A program made the position numbers and the translations under genes. From an uncultured Collinsella sp. (GTDB taxonomy: Bacteria > Actinomycetota > Coriobacteriia > Coriobacteriales > Coriobacteriaceae), in assembly GCA_902491565.1 (NCBI GenBank), contig CABUIE010000010.1:1-64000 (forward strand): DNA of 64,000 bases, given 5' to 3'. The notes beneath the pieces are model-generated. The model was not told the DNA's origin and made no database searches. It was given only the letters and a program-made list of their open reading frames with translations. Positions within the stretch are counted from its first letter, which is position 1, and each line of letters starts with the position of its first letter. Of the stretch, positions 25,473 to 33,404 are shown piece after piece.

Positions 25473-26411
25473 TTATCCACGAAGAAATGCGTATGCGCTG
25501 GTTGCCGCTATGGCTCCATCAGAAACGGCGGTCACAACTTGGCGTAAACGCTTGGAACGGATGTCGCCAGCTGCGAATAAACCGGCCGTACGGGTGGCCA
25601 TCGAATCGTCGGTAACAATGCCGCCGTCGGGAGCCAGATCGACGAGATGCTCAACAAGCTCGGTATGTGGCTGCGTCCCCGTAAAGACAAAAATGCCAAA
25701 TGTGCCAGGTTCAAAGGACTCAGTGTGCATTTCACCAGTCGCATTGTTCTTGAACGTAATTGTCGTGGGCATCGCTTCACCAGAAAGCTCAACAATACTA
25801 GTTTGGTACCTAACTGAAATATTGTCCTTAGCAAGCACCTTATTCACAACGCCCTCGGGTGCACGGAACTGATCGCGACGCAGCACGATGGTCACGCTGC
25901 TGGCAATGTCGGACAGGAACAGTGCCTCCTCGCATGCCGAATTGCCGCCTCCGATAACAAAGACCTGCTTGCCACGGAAGAACATGCCGTCACACGTCGC
26001 GCAATACGAAACGCCACGACCGCGATACGTGTCCTCGCCAATAAAACCCGCAGGACGCGGCGTGGCGCCCATGCACGCAATGACGCTCTTGGCCGCTGTG
26101 TCGCCCATATCATGATGGATGGTAAATTGAGCCGCATCGGCATCGTAATCGACGCCTGTCACCATACTCCATTTAACCTGGGCCCCCAGGCCTTCAGCAT
26201 GCTGTTGGAACCGCTCACCAAGTTCGGCGCCGCTCAGCAGTGGAATACCAGGATAATTCTCAATCTCGTTGGATGTAGCAATCTGTCCGCCAGGCATACC
26301 CTGCTCAAGGACAGTCGTCGTAAGGTTGGCGCGCGCCGCATAAATGGCGGCAGCATAGCCCGCGGGGCCGCCGCCGATAATCGCAACATCGATTGTCTGA
26401 TCGGTAATCAT
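25473..26411 (-). CDS. trxB: Thioredoxin reductase
   Basis: A 312-residue NADPH-dependent flavoprotein that reduces thioredoxin. FAD motif IGGGPAGYAA is at residues 12-21, the redox pair is CATC (Cys137, Cys140), NADPH motif VIGGGNSACEEALFL follows, and the C-terminal FAD motif is FAAGDIRSKRLRQVVTA. ATG 26411 is chosen because GAGAGGA lies upstream and it sits close to the first strand; in-frame starts further upstream have no binding site. It is divergent from the glycosyltransferase gene. Confidence 0.93.
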   Translation of the reverse strand: MITDQTIDVAIIGGGPAGYAAAIYAARANLTTTVLEQGMPGGQIATSNEIENYPGIPLLSGAELGERFQQHAEGLGAQVKWSMVTGVDYDADAAQFTIHHDMGDTAAKSVIACMGATPRPAGFIGEDTYRGRGVSYCATCDGMFFRGKQVFVIGGGNSACEEALFLSDIASSVTIVLRRDQFRAPEGVVNKVLAKDNISVRYQTSIVELSGEAMPTTITFKNNATGEMHTESFEPGTFGIFVFTGTQPHTELVEHLVDLAPDGGIVTDDSMATRTAGLFAAGDIRSKRLRQVVTAVSDGAIAATSAYAFLRG

Positions 26412-26529
26412 GAAGAGTCCTCTCGTCGAAACGTTGTCGTTCTTTGCGCTCATACCCAAATTTACGTGAACGTGACACTCATGCACTACAATGATAAATC
26501 CGTGTTACAACGTCGAAGGGGAGTTATCG

Positions 26530-27831
26530 ATGGATCAGACGCAGACGAGCGACGACGCTCCCCTGATCACGCACAGCACTCCCCAATCGGAGCAAACCAC
26601 GCTCTTGGCTCAGCAAAAACCCCTCGTGACCATCGTGCATGCCTCGGTCGGCTCGGGCCACAAGGCCGCCGCAAATGCGATTGCGCAGGCATTCGACCTC
26701 GTCCGCGGCACCAATGGCGTCCCCGAGGATGTTGAGATTGAAGTGCTCGATATCCTTGATTTTGGACGTATTAAATTCGACGGCAATAAGACCGCGGCTT
26801 CTTTTACGGGAGCCACGCGCCCCATTTACGACCTGACCTGGCGATATACGCTTACGGGACATCTTCTCTGGGGTGGCGGCACGGCATGGTCGCGAATTAT
26901 GTTCCCCACCTTCAACGAATATATTCGTAACCGCAGGCCCATAGCCGTGGTCGCAACGCACATCACGGCAGCCAACGTTGCCGTGGGCGCCCGCGTAATT
27001 ACAGGTATCGATTATCCGGTCATCTGCGTCCCGACCGACTACGAAGTCGAGGGCTGGTGGCCCCACAAGGACACCGATCTATTCTGTGTGGCCAACGAGT
27101 TTATGGCCGAAACGCTGCGCCCGCGCAAGGTTACCGAGTCAAAGATCCGCATAACGGGCATCCCCATCCGAGCCGGTTTCGATTCAGATTACAAACGCGA
27201 AGATGAGTTGAGCAAGTTCAATCTCCCCATCGACAAGACCGTCGTGCTGGTAATGGCCGGTGCCAGCTTGCCTCAACCGTACGTCCGCTTTCGCGCGGCG
27301 ATGGACCACACACTCCCCTTCCTGCGCAGCTTTGAGGACATGCATTTTGTCTTTTTGCCGGGCAAGGATAAGGAATACGCCACCCGCCTCAAGACGCTCT
27401 TCGACGCCATGAAGCTCGAAAACGTCACGGTTCTGGACTACGTGGACGACATGGCGGCCCTCATGCACGGCTGCGACCTGGCAATCCTCAAATCGGGCGG
27501 GCTCACCGTCACCGAGTGCCTGTGCGCGCATCTACCGATGATCCTGCTGGGCAAATCATACGGTCAAGAAAAGGCCAACACCACGATGCTCACCGGCATG
27601 GGCGCCAGCATGCATGTCACCACCGCACGCGAGCTCATCGTGACGTTGCGCCACCTGCACGACCATCCCGAATCACTCAAAGCCCTGCTCATCAACGGCG
27701 AAGTACTACGCCGCCCCCATGCAGCCAAAGACATCGCCGTCGCCACCATGGAACTCGTAGGCAAACCCCAAAAGCGCAAACGAGCCTTCTGCCGCTTCTA
27801 CTGGGGCGGGAAGCCTGCTCATATCCGCTAG
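26530..27831 (+). CDS. GT28 family glycosyltransferase, MGDG synthase/UgtP-like
   Basis: A 433-residue glycosyltransferase. The N-terminal domain has VTIVHASVGSGHKAAANAIAQAF and the HITAANVAVG region of the monogalactosyldiacylglycerol synthase fold. The C-terminal nucleotide-sugar domain has VLVMAGAS and the LAILKSGGLTVTECLC motif. Such enzymes add glucose or galactose to diacylglycerol to form glycolipids or lipoteichoic-acid anchors; the acceptor here is inferred. GAAGGGGAG precedes ATG 26530. The C-terminus is basic. Confidence 0.85.
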   Translation: MDQTQTSDDAPLITHSTPQSEQTTLLAQQKPLVTIVHASVGSGHKAAANAIAQAFDLVRGTNGVPEDVEIEVLDILDFGRIKFDGNKTAASFTGATRPIYDLTWRYTLTGHLLWGGGTAWSRIMFPTFNEYIRNRRPIAVVATHITAANVAVGARVITGIDYPVICVPTDYEVEGWWPHKDTDLFCVANEFMAETLRPRKVTESKIRITGIPIRAGFDSDYKREDELSKFNLPIDKTVVLVMAGASLPQPYVRFRAAMDHTLPFLRSFEDMHFVFLPGKDKEYATRLKTLFDAMKLENVTVLDYVDDMAALMHGCDLAILKSGGLTVTECLCAHLPMILLGKSYGQEKANTTMLTGMGASMHVTTARELIVTLRHLHDHPESLKALLINGEVLRRPHAAKDIAVATMELVGKPQKRKRAFCRFYWGGKPAHIR

Positions 27832-27844
27832 CGTCGGACTGTTC

Positions 27845-27942
27845 GCTTGCCCGTGGGGGCCTATATATCATCCCGTGCTCAAACATTCTCGCTACGCTGC
27901 GAAACTGCGCGCGGGACGATATATAGGCCCCCACAGGCAAGC
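27845..27942. repeat. Long palindromic element, family 2 copy 1
   Basis: Arms 27845-27878 and 27909-27942 pair at 31 of 34 positions (one of the other three is a G-U pair). The 30-base interior, read on the - strand, contains GCGCAGTTTCGCAGCG and GCGAGAATGTTTGAGCA, which also occur in copy 2. It lies between convergent genes (GT28 and dut). Confidence 0.85.
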
Positions 27943-28019
27943 TGCGTTTACGCACTAGCAGCTAAACTAGATTCCCCTCCAGTAGAACCAACAAAGGCGA
28001 GACCGGAAAAGATAAATAC

Positions 28020-28068
28020 AGTTAGCCGATGCGACAAAGAGACTATTCCTTTGTCGCATCGGCTAACT
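28020..28068. terminator. 20-bp perfect hairpin, probable bidirectional terminator
   Basis: Arms 28020-28039 and 28049-28068 pair perfectly around a 9-base loop. A T run (28079-28084) follows about 11 bases later. It sits between convergent genes, so a terminator or transcript-end structure is likely. Confidence 0.6.
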
Positions 28069-28098
28069 AGAATGTAAATTTTTTCAAGCGAGTAGCCG

Positions 28099-28201
28099 CC
28101 CGCCCGCCTCTCTCACATATCGTTCCACGCGCAGTTTCGCAGCGAGCGAAGCGACGCGAGAATGTTTGAGCATGGAATGATATGTGTGAGAGACGGGCGG
28201 G
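28099..28201. repeat. Long palindromic element, family 2 copy 2
   Basis: Arms 28099-28127 and 28173-28201 pair at 26 of 29 positions. The outer arm sequence is different from copy 1, yet the interior blocks GCGCAGTTTCGCAGCG and GCGAGAATGTTTGAGCA are identical. The pairing next to them has changed on both sides (TCCCG/CGGGA in copy 1, TTCCA/TGGAA here). Confidence 0.85.
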
Positions 28202-28219
28202 AGGGATACGAGCGCCCCC

Positions 28220-28252
28220 GCGAGAATGTTTGAGCATGGGATGATATATAGG
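28220..28252. repeat. Half copy of the family 2 palindromic element
   Basis: A 33-base block identical, except for one base, to the complement of 27860-27892 in copy 1 (interior block plus inner right arm). The matching left half is absent, so this copy cannot fold alone. Confidence 0.85.
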
Positions 28253-28287
28253 CGGGTCGGGCCGGTCAGCGGACAGTACGTAAACGA

Positions 28288-28731
28288 CTAAGCGACGCCG
28301 CTAGAACCGAAACCGCCGGCTCCTCGGTCGGTTTTATCTAGTTCTTCTACTTCTACGAGGTTGACCGTGGGGACTTCTTGGATGACGAGTTGGGCGATGC
28401 GGTCGCCTTTGTTGATTTGGATGTTGTTCGTGAGGTCTAGGTTAATGAGGATGACTTTGAGCTCTCCTCGGTAGTGGGCGTCGATGAGGCCAGGAGTGTT
28501 GACTATAGACAGGCCCTGCTTGATGGCCAAGCCGCTGCGGGGCTGGACAAAGCCGGCGTAGCCATCGGGCAGGGCGATGGCCAGCCCGGTAGAGACCAGA
28601 CGACGTTCGAAGGGCTTCAGGACGCAGTCCTCGTTGGAGCGCAGATCCAAGCCGGCATCGGTGGGATGGGCGTATTTGGGAAGCTCGACGGTGGGGTCGA
28701 GACGCTTTATGTTGACGGTAATGCAGGACAT
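28288..28731 (-). CDS. dut: Deoxyuridine 5'-triphosphate nucleotidohydrolase
   Basis: A 147-residue trimeric dUTPase that keeps uracil out of DNA and supplies dUMP. All five motifs are present: DAGLDLRS, PRSGLAIKQGL, GLIDAHYRGEL, GDRIAQLVI and the C-terminal RGAGGFGSSG. It follows nrdR by 4 bases, so a nucleotide-pool unit with nrdR is likely. The start has no strong binding site of its own and probably depends on coupling. Confidence 0.95.
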   Translation of the reverse strand: MSCITVNIKRLDPTVELPKYAHPTDAGLDLRSNEDCVLKPFERRLVSTGLAIALPDGYAGFVQPRSGLAIKQGLSIVNTPGLIDAHYRGELKVILINLDLTNNIQINKGDRIAQLVIQEVPTVNLVEVEELDKTDRGAGGFGSSGVA

Positions 28732-28735
28732 GGAA

Positions 28736-29179
28736 TCACCTTAGCTTGTCGAGCTCTTGCAGAAACTCATCGACGTCTTTGAAATCGCGGTAGACCGAGG
28801 CAAAGCGGATGTACGCCACCTTGTCGATCTTGGCCAAGCGCTTGAGCACCATGTCACCCAACTCATGGGACGTGACGGCCGTCAGCGTGCGAGAGCGCAG
28901 CTCGACCTCGATGTCGTCGATAATCTCATTGAGCTTCTTAGTGTCGATATCGCGCTTGATGGTGGCGCGCATCAAGCCGACGAGCAGCTTATTCCGATCG
29001 AACCGCTGCTTGGTTCCGTCCGACTTAATGACCTCGATTGGGTCTTCGCATCGCTCGAACGTTGTAAAGCGGTAGTTACACGAGCAACATTCGCGACGGC
29101 GCTTGATGGTGTTATTTGACTCCTGCATACGGGAATCAACAACGCGGGTATGTGCCTTGCCGCATTTAGGACAGCGCAT
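28736..29179 (-). CDS. nrdR: Transcriptional repressor NrdR
   Basis: A 147-residue repressor of ribonucleotide reductase genes. The N-terminal zinc ribbon has CPKC (Cys3, Cys6) and CSC (with Cys32 or 33, and Cys35). The ATP-cone (about 50-140) senses ATP/dATP and begins PIEVIKSDGTKQRFDRNKL. An upstream AGGAGG is present, but the start codon is inside a perfect 12-bp hairpin (29174-29217). No nrd gene lies in the window. Confidence 0.95.
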   Translation of the reverse strand: MRCPKCGKAHTRVVDSRMQESNNTIKRRRECCSCNYRFTTFERCEDPIEVIKSDGTKQRFDRNKLLVGLMRATIKRDIDTKKLNEIIDDIEVELRSRTLTAVTSHELGDMVLKRLAKIDKVAYIRFASVYRDFKDVDEFLQELDKLR

Positions 29180-29217
29180 GGTACCTCCTCTTAAACGATA
29201 ACAAGGGTACCATGCGC
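29174..29217 (-). promoter_or_regulatory. Hairpin covering the nrdR start codon
   Basis: gcgcatggtacc (29174-29185) is exactly complementary to ggtaccatgcgc (29206-29217), with a 20-base loop. In the - strand transcript the 3' arm contains the nrdR ATG (29179-29177), and the ribosome binding site straddles the loop and the arm. It lies between the LysM gene and nrdR. Confidence 0.7.
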
Positions 29218-29230
29218 AGCGCGATAATGA

Positions 29231-29683
29231 TTACGAACGAGCAGGAACCTTAAGATGCGCACCGGCGGCGAGCGAACCATGCTCCAGATGATTGACGTTA
29301 CGGATCATATCGGAAGTCTCTTGCGTGGAAAGGCCTTCGATAGGATATTCCTCGGCAAGCGACCAAAGAGAATCACCAGGCTGAACGCGAATGGTCTCGT
29401 AGGTAACGTTGGAAACGGACTCGGCATAAACGGCGTGACGAGCGCTAAAGACCGACGTAGCGAGGACAAAAAAGAGCGTAAGCGCAACGGCAACGGCGAC
29501 AATCGTCGGAACCTTCAGGGCAACGCGGGCCGGCGCAACTACAGCCTGCTGATTGCGAGCAGGCTTTACGGTCAAAGGCTGAAAGCCGGAGCGGCCACCC
29601 TGAACAACCGTAAAAGTGGGTTCTGCAGGCGTCTCGAGCTTAAGGGCGAGGTTTCCCTGGACCATATTCGTTGCGTTCATCAT
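29231..29683 (-). CDS. YneA-like LysM protein, probable SOS cell-division suppressor
   Basis: A 150-residue protein. The cytoplasmic N-terminus is about 55 residues, followed by one membrane segment (about 58-80, TIVAVAVALTLFFVLA) and a C-terminal LysM domain (about 93-148, YETIRVQPGDSLWSLAEEYP). It is divergent from lexA, the arrangement of yneA in Bacillus, whose product delays division after DNA damage. Its promoter (TTGACA, 16 bases, GATAAT) contains an SOS box. Two adjacent ATGs (29683, 29680) lie just after GAGGAG; either may be used. Confidence 0.8.
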   Translation of the reverse strand: MMNATNMVQGNLALKLETPAEPTFTVVQGGRSGFQPLTVKPARNQQAVVAPARVALKVPTIVAVAVALTLFFVLATSVFSARHAVYAESVSNVTYETIRVQPGDSLWSLAEEYPIEGLSTQETSDMIRNVNHLEHGSLAAGAHLKVPARS

Positions 29684-29751
29684 GTTCTCCTCTCGCGTGT
29701 TTTGCTGAGAACAGTTTTATCAAGCCGCGCGGACAAAAATGTCTAGCGCGA

Positions 29752-29765
29752 GAACGAATGTTCGG
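29752..29765. promoter_or_regulatory. SOS (LexA) box 1
   Basis: agaacgaatgttcg, a GAAC-N4-GTTC palindrome of the Gram-positive LexA type. On the YneA-like side it lies downstream of that gene's promoter. Confidence 0.7.
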
Positions 29766-29771
29766 TTATTA

Positions 29772-29799
29772 TTATCTTCGAACAGTTGTTCCTGTCAAG
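29772..29799 (-). promoter_or_regulatory. Promoter of the YneA-like gene with SOS box 2 in the spacer
   Basis: On the - strand, TTGACA (29799-29794) and GATAAT (29777-29772) have a 16-base spacer. The SOS box cgaacagttgttcc (29780-29793) fills the spacer. Confidence 0.8.
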
Positions 29800-29807
29800 C
29801 ATAATTC

Positions 29808-29821
29808 GAACATTTGTTTGA
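29808..29821. promoter_or_regulatory. SOS (LexA) box 3
   Basis: cgaacatttgtttg, a slightly degenerate box between the possible lexA -10 (CATAAT, 29801-29806) and the lexA gene. Confidence 0.6.
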
Positions 29822-29843
29822 CATGGGTAGAGAGGATGCCCTG

Positions 29844-30488
29844 ATGGCTCGCAAAATTACCAAGCGTCAGCAGCAAATTTACGACTTCATCAAGGAATAT
29901 CAGCAGGAGAAGGGTTATCCGCCCAGCGTGCGCGAGATGGCTTCTGCCGTGGGCCTTTCCTCCCCCAGCACCGTGCACGCCCATCTATCTGCCCTGGAGG
30001 CGCGCGGGCTACTCAAGCGCGATGCCACCAAACCGCGCGCCTTGGAACTCTTTAACGAGGACGGTTCCTCTGTCTCAATTTCTAAAACTGACGAGCCCAC
30101 CGCACCTCGCGGAACGGTCTCGCTACCGCTCGTTGGTCGCGTCGCGGCTGGGATTCCCATTCTGGCCGAGCAGAATATCGAAGACACTTTTACTATCCCG
30201 ACCGAAATCGCCACCGATCAGGGTTCCTTTATCCTTGAGGTGCATGGGAGCTCAATGATCAATGTCGGCATCTTCAATGGCGATTACATCATCGTCCGTG
30301 AACAAAAGAGTGCCATGAACGGCGAAATTGTCGTGGCCATGATTGATGGTTCAGCGACCGTCAAGACGTTCTACAAGGAGCAGGGACGCGTACGCCTGCA
30401 GCCCGAGAATGACACCATGGAGCCTATCTATGCAACAAATCCCGTTATTTTGGGCAAAGTCGTCGGCTTGATGCGCCGGTTCTCGTAA
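29844..30488 (+). CDS. lexA: SOS repressor LexA
   Basis: A 214-residue repressor with self-cleavage. The N-terminal winged helix (ITKRQQQIYDFIKEYQQEKGYPPSVREMASAVGLSS pattern, about 4-40) is followed by the cleavage region with Ala-Gly in GRVAAGIP. The catalytic Ser is in HGSSMINVG and the Lys in GSATVKTF. ATG 29844 has AGAGAGGA upstream; an earlier ATG at 29823 lacks one. Three SOS boxes lie in front, so it is autoregulated together with the YneA-like gene. Its stop overlaps the next start (TAATG). Confidence 0.95.
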   Translation: MARKITKRQQQIYDFIKEYQQEKGYPPSVREMASAVGLSSPSTVHAHLSALEARGLLKRDATKPRALELFNEDGSSVSISKTDEPTAPRGTVSLPLVGRVAAGIPILAEQNIEDTFTIPTEIATDQGSFILEVHGSSMINVGIFNGDYIIVREQKSAMNGEIVVAMIDGSATVKTFYKEQGRVRLQPENDTMEPIYATNPVILGKVVGLMRRFS

Positions 30489-31192
30489 TGCGAAAACGCA
30501 TCACCATCTTTGATACCGTCCGCGGGTTTACGATGATTTCAATGGCAGGTTTTCACGCTTGCTACGATCTCGCCTACCTGTACGGTTGGGATATGCCCTG
30601 GTTAACCCAGACTGTCTTTCAAGACATCTGGCGCGCCAGCATCAGCTGGGTATTCTTGTTTATCGCGGGTTGGATGTGCACTCTTTCGCGCAACAATATC
30701 AAACGTGCCGCCAAATACGCCTTAGCAGCACTCGTCGTCTGGTTGGCAACAACACTTGTCTCAGTCGACGATTCGGTTAATTTTGGCATCATCTACTGTA
30801 TGGCCGCATGTACCGGCATCGTAGCGTTGACCAATCCCGTCCTTAAGAAGATTTCGGCGAGATGGGGCATGTCCCTATGCCTTGTGTTGTTCGCCCTCGC
30901 CTGGAGCATCCCCAAAACGACCTACCCTGTCCCCTACCTGGCGTGGCTAGGATTTCCGAGCCCTGGGTTTATCTCAGGTGATTTCTACCCCATCATCCCG
31001 TTTATCTTTATGTATCTTGCAGGATACTTCGCCGCACACATAGCGCAGGGAATCGGTAAGACCGCCCCAAGCTGGGCCTACGCCAACCCCCTACCGGCGC
31101 TCGCCAGCCTTGGACGTCATGCACTCCCCTTTTATCTGCTGCATCAGCCCATCATTCTGGGCATTTTGGAGCTCGTCTACTCGGTGCGATAA
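30488..31192 (+). CDS. DUF1624 (heparan-alpha-glucosaminide N-acetyltransferase-like) membrane protein
   Basis: A 234-residue polytopic protein with about six to seven hydrophobic helices. The start (RITIFDTVRGFTMISMAGFHACYDLAY) and the WVFLFIAGWMC segment match DUF1624, a membrane acyltransferase-like family. It ends with the HALPFYLLHQPIILGILELV pattern also seen in acyltransferase-3 proteins. Substrate unknown. It is coupled to lexA by a TAATG overlap, and its 3' end overlaps hflX on the opposite strand by 16 bases. Confidence 0.8.
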   Translation: MRKRITIFDTVRGFTMISMAGFHACYDLAYLYGWDMPWLTQTVFQDIWRASISWVFLFIAGWMCTLSRNNIKRAAKYALAALVVWLATTLVSVDDSVNFGIIYCMAACTGIVALTNPVLKKISARWGMSLCLVLFALAWSIPKTTYPVPYLAWLGFPSPGFISGDFYPIIPFIFMYLAGYFAAHIAQGIGKTAPSWAYANPLPALASLGRHALPFYLLHQPIILGILELVYSVR

Positions 31193-32466
31193 CGCTCTAG
31201 ACGTGGCGCGATTCGGGCCGGCAACTTCGCCACAATGCGAACTCCGTCCTCTAGATATTCCTCATGCAGAAGGGTTCCCTGCTCATGCACCAACGTGATG
31301 AGGGCGCCCTCACGATACGGGATATCAGCGGAGAGCAACACATCGGTGGCAGCCGCCTCACGAGCAATACGGTCGACGAGATCGTCGAGTCCCTCGCCCG
31401 TCTGGGCCGAGAACAGCACGGCCTCGGGATAGCGACGACGGAAACTTAATCGATCAACGCTATCGAGAAGATCGATTTTATTGAATACGGTCAGCGTTAG
31501 GCGCTCTCCGGCGCCGATCTCATCAAGCACGCGGTCGACAGCCTCCAGCTGCCGTTCATAGTCCTCGTCAGACGCATCTACGACTTTGAGAATTAGATCG
31601 GCACCCAAAACCTCGGACAGCGTCGATTTAAAGGCATCGATAAGACCATGCGGCAGCTTTTGAATAAAGCCGACGGTATCGGTAATCGTCATTCCGCGAC
31701 CGCCGGGCAGGCGATACGAACGCGTCGTCGGGTCGAGCGTAGCAAACAGCTTGTCCTGCGAAAGTACCGTAGAGCCGGTCAGGCGATTGAGCAACGTCGA
31801 TTTACCGGCATTGGTATAACCGGCTAACGCGACGCGAAACGCCGGTGACTCAATGCGGCTCTTGGACTGGACATCGCGACGCTGTTCAACCTGCTTGAGC
31901 TCACGACGAAGCGCAGCGATCTTATTACGAATGAGGCGACGGTCGACCTCGAGCTGACTTTCGCCCTGACCAAAGCGTGAACCGATGCCGCCGCGCGTCT
32001 GCTCCTTGGCAAGATGGCTCCACATACCGCGCAGACGAGGCAACAGATATTGAAGCTGCGCCAGCTGTACCTGTAGGCGTCCCTCACGCGTCTGAGCATG
32101 CAGGCCAAAGATATCCAGGATCAGTGCTGTACGATCGATAATCTTTACCGGTTCGCCCACGGCTTTCTCAAGATAAGACTGCTGCGAGGGCGTTAAATCG
32201 TCGTCGAAGATAACAACATCGACATCCATACGATGCACGAGCCCGCAAAGCTCCTCAACCTTACCGGAGCCGATAAACGATTTTGGATACGGCTTAACCA
32301 GACGCTGTGACAAACGCGCCACGCACTGGGCGCCAGCCGTATGGGCCAGGCGCTCAAGCTCGTCAAGCGAACGATCGAGCGGCCAGGCGTTATCGCGCCA
32401 CTCAACTCCGACAAGAACGGCGCGTTCGGGCTCAGGCGCCGTGGGAACGAGGGGAAACCGAGCCAT
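31177..32466 (-). CDS. hflX: GTPase HflX
   Basis: A 429-residue ribosome-associated GTPase that splits stalled 70S ribosomes. The N-terminal HflX domain (about 20-190) with FIGSGKVEEL and the RTALILDIF and LPRLRGMW segments precedes the G domain. G1 is GYTNAGKSTLLNRL, followed by DTVGFIQKLP and NKIDLL. Its ATG overlaps the miaA stop (TAATG), continuing the miaB-miaA-hflX unit. The 3' end overlaps the convergent DUF1624 gene. Confidence 0.95.
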   Translation of the reverse strand: MARFPLVPTAPEPERAVLVGVEWRDNAWPLDRSLDELERLAHTAGAQCVARLSQRLVKPYPKSFIGSGKVEELCGLVHRMDVDVVIFDDDLTPSQQSYLEKAVGEPVKIIDRTALILDIFGLHAQTREGRLQVQLAQLQYLLPRLRGMWSHLAKEQTRGGIGSRFGQGESQLEVDRRLIRNKIAALRRELKQVEQRRDVQSKSRIESPAFRVALAGYTNAGKSTLLNRLTGSTVLSQDKLFATLDPTTRSYRLPGGRGMTITDTVGFIQKLPHGLIDAFKSTLSEVLGADLILKVVDASDEDYERQLEAVDRVLDEIGAGERLTLTVFNKIDLLDSVDRLSFRRRYPEAVLFSAQTGEGLDDLVDRIAREAAATDVLLSADIPYREGALITLVHEQGTLLHEEYLEDGVRIVAKLPARIAPRLERYRTE

Positions 32467-33404
32467 TAGGCCGCCTCGATACGGTGAAGGATATCCTTAA
32501 CGACCTCATCGATCGTAAACTCGTCCATATCGAACCACACGATGCGGTCATCGCGTTTAAACCACGAAAGCTGACGCTTGGCATAGCGACGCGAGCGCAT
32601 CTTGATGAGTTCGCGAGCCTCATCCATAGAAATCACGCCGTCAAAGGCATCGATGATCTCTTTATAGCCAATCGCTTGCATCGAAGTCAGGGCATCTCTC
32701 AGCCCCTGGTCCATAAGACCACGAACCTCATCAACAAGACCCTGCTCAAACATCAGATCGACGCGTAGGTTAATTCGCTCGTAAAGCGCCTCACGATTAC
32801 GCATCAATCCAAACCACAGAGCGTGATAATGCTCGCGCGGAACACTAAACTGCAACTTTTGCTGCGCGTAGGACACGCCATCATCGTGCATTTCCAGCGC
32901 GCGAATCACGCGACGAACATTATGGGGGTGGATGACCGCGGCGGACTCGGGGTCACGCTCGGCAAGCAGCGCGTGCAGCGCTTCCTCGCCAATGCGCTCG
33001 GCAAGCTCCTGATACCCCGCGCGGCGATCGTCCTCAAGTTCGCCCGAGGGAAAATCCATCTCATCCAGGGCCGCCTTGAGATACAAGCCCGTACCCCCGC
33101 AAAACACCGGTAGGAGGCCCTCGCCCAGCAAGCGCTCAACATGTACACGAGAGTCTGCCTGATACAACGCTGCAGAATATGCAACGCCCGGTTCAACAAT
33201 ATCGACCAGGCGTAGATGCGCCGTGCATTCCTCTGGTGCCATCTTGGCAGTGCCGATATCCATGCCTCGATAGATTTGCATCGCGTCACACGATAGCACT
33301 TCGGACGAAAGACGAGCCGCTAAACGATCTGCGACATCACTTTTACCAACCGCGGTCGGACCGACAATCGCAACGGCAGAAAGGCTTGCCCCGTAAGAAA
33401 TCAT
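32466..33404 (-). CDS. miaA: tRNA dimethylallyltransferase
   Basis: A 312-residue enzyme that adds a dimethylallyl group to N6 of A37 in tRNAs reading UNN codons. P-loop GPTAVGKSD is at the N-terminus, followed by SCDAMQIYRGMDIGTAK, GGTGLYLKA and the C-terminal RRYAKRQLSWFKRD. ATG 33404 overlaps the miaB stop (TAATG). This is tight coupling with MiaB, which acts next on the same base. Confidence 0.95.
   Translation of the reverse strand: MISYGASLSAVAIVGPTAVGKSDVADRLAARLSSEVLSCDAMQIYRGMDIGTAKMAPEECTAHLRLVDIVEPGVAYSAALYQADSRVHVERLLGEGLLPVFCGGTGLYLKAALDEMDFPSGELEDDRRAGYQELAERIGEEALHALLAERDPESAAVIHPHNVRRVIRALEMHDDGVSYAQQKLQFSVPREHYHALWFGLMRNREALYERINLRVDLMFEQGLVDEVRGLMDQGLRDALTSMQAIGYKEIIDAFDGVISMDEARELIKMRSRRYAKRQLSWFKRDDRIVWFDMDEFTIDEVVKDILHRIEAA

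Noticed and set aside
27845..28252. CRISPR array
   Set aside because: The repeated blocks are palindromic, irregularly spaced and only 2.5 copies, with no spacers of constant length and no cas genes.
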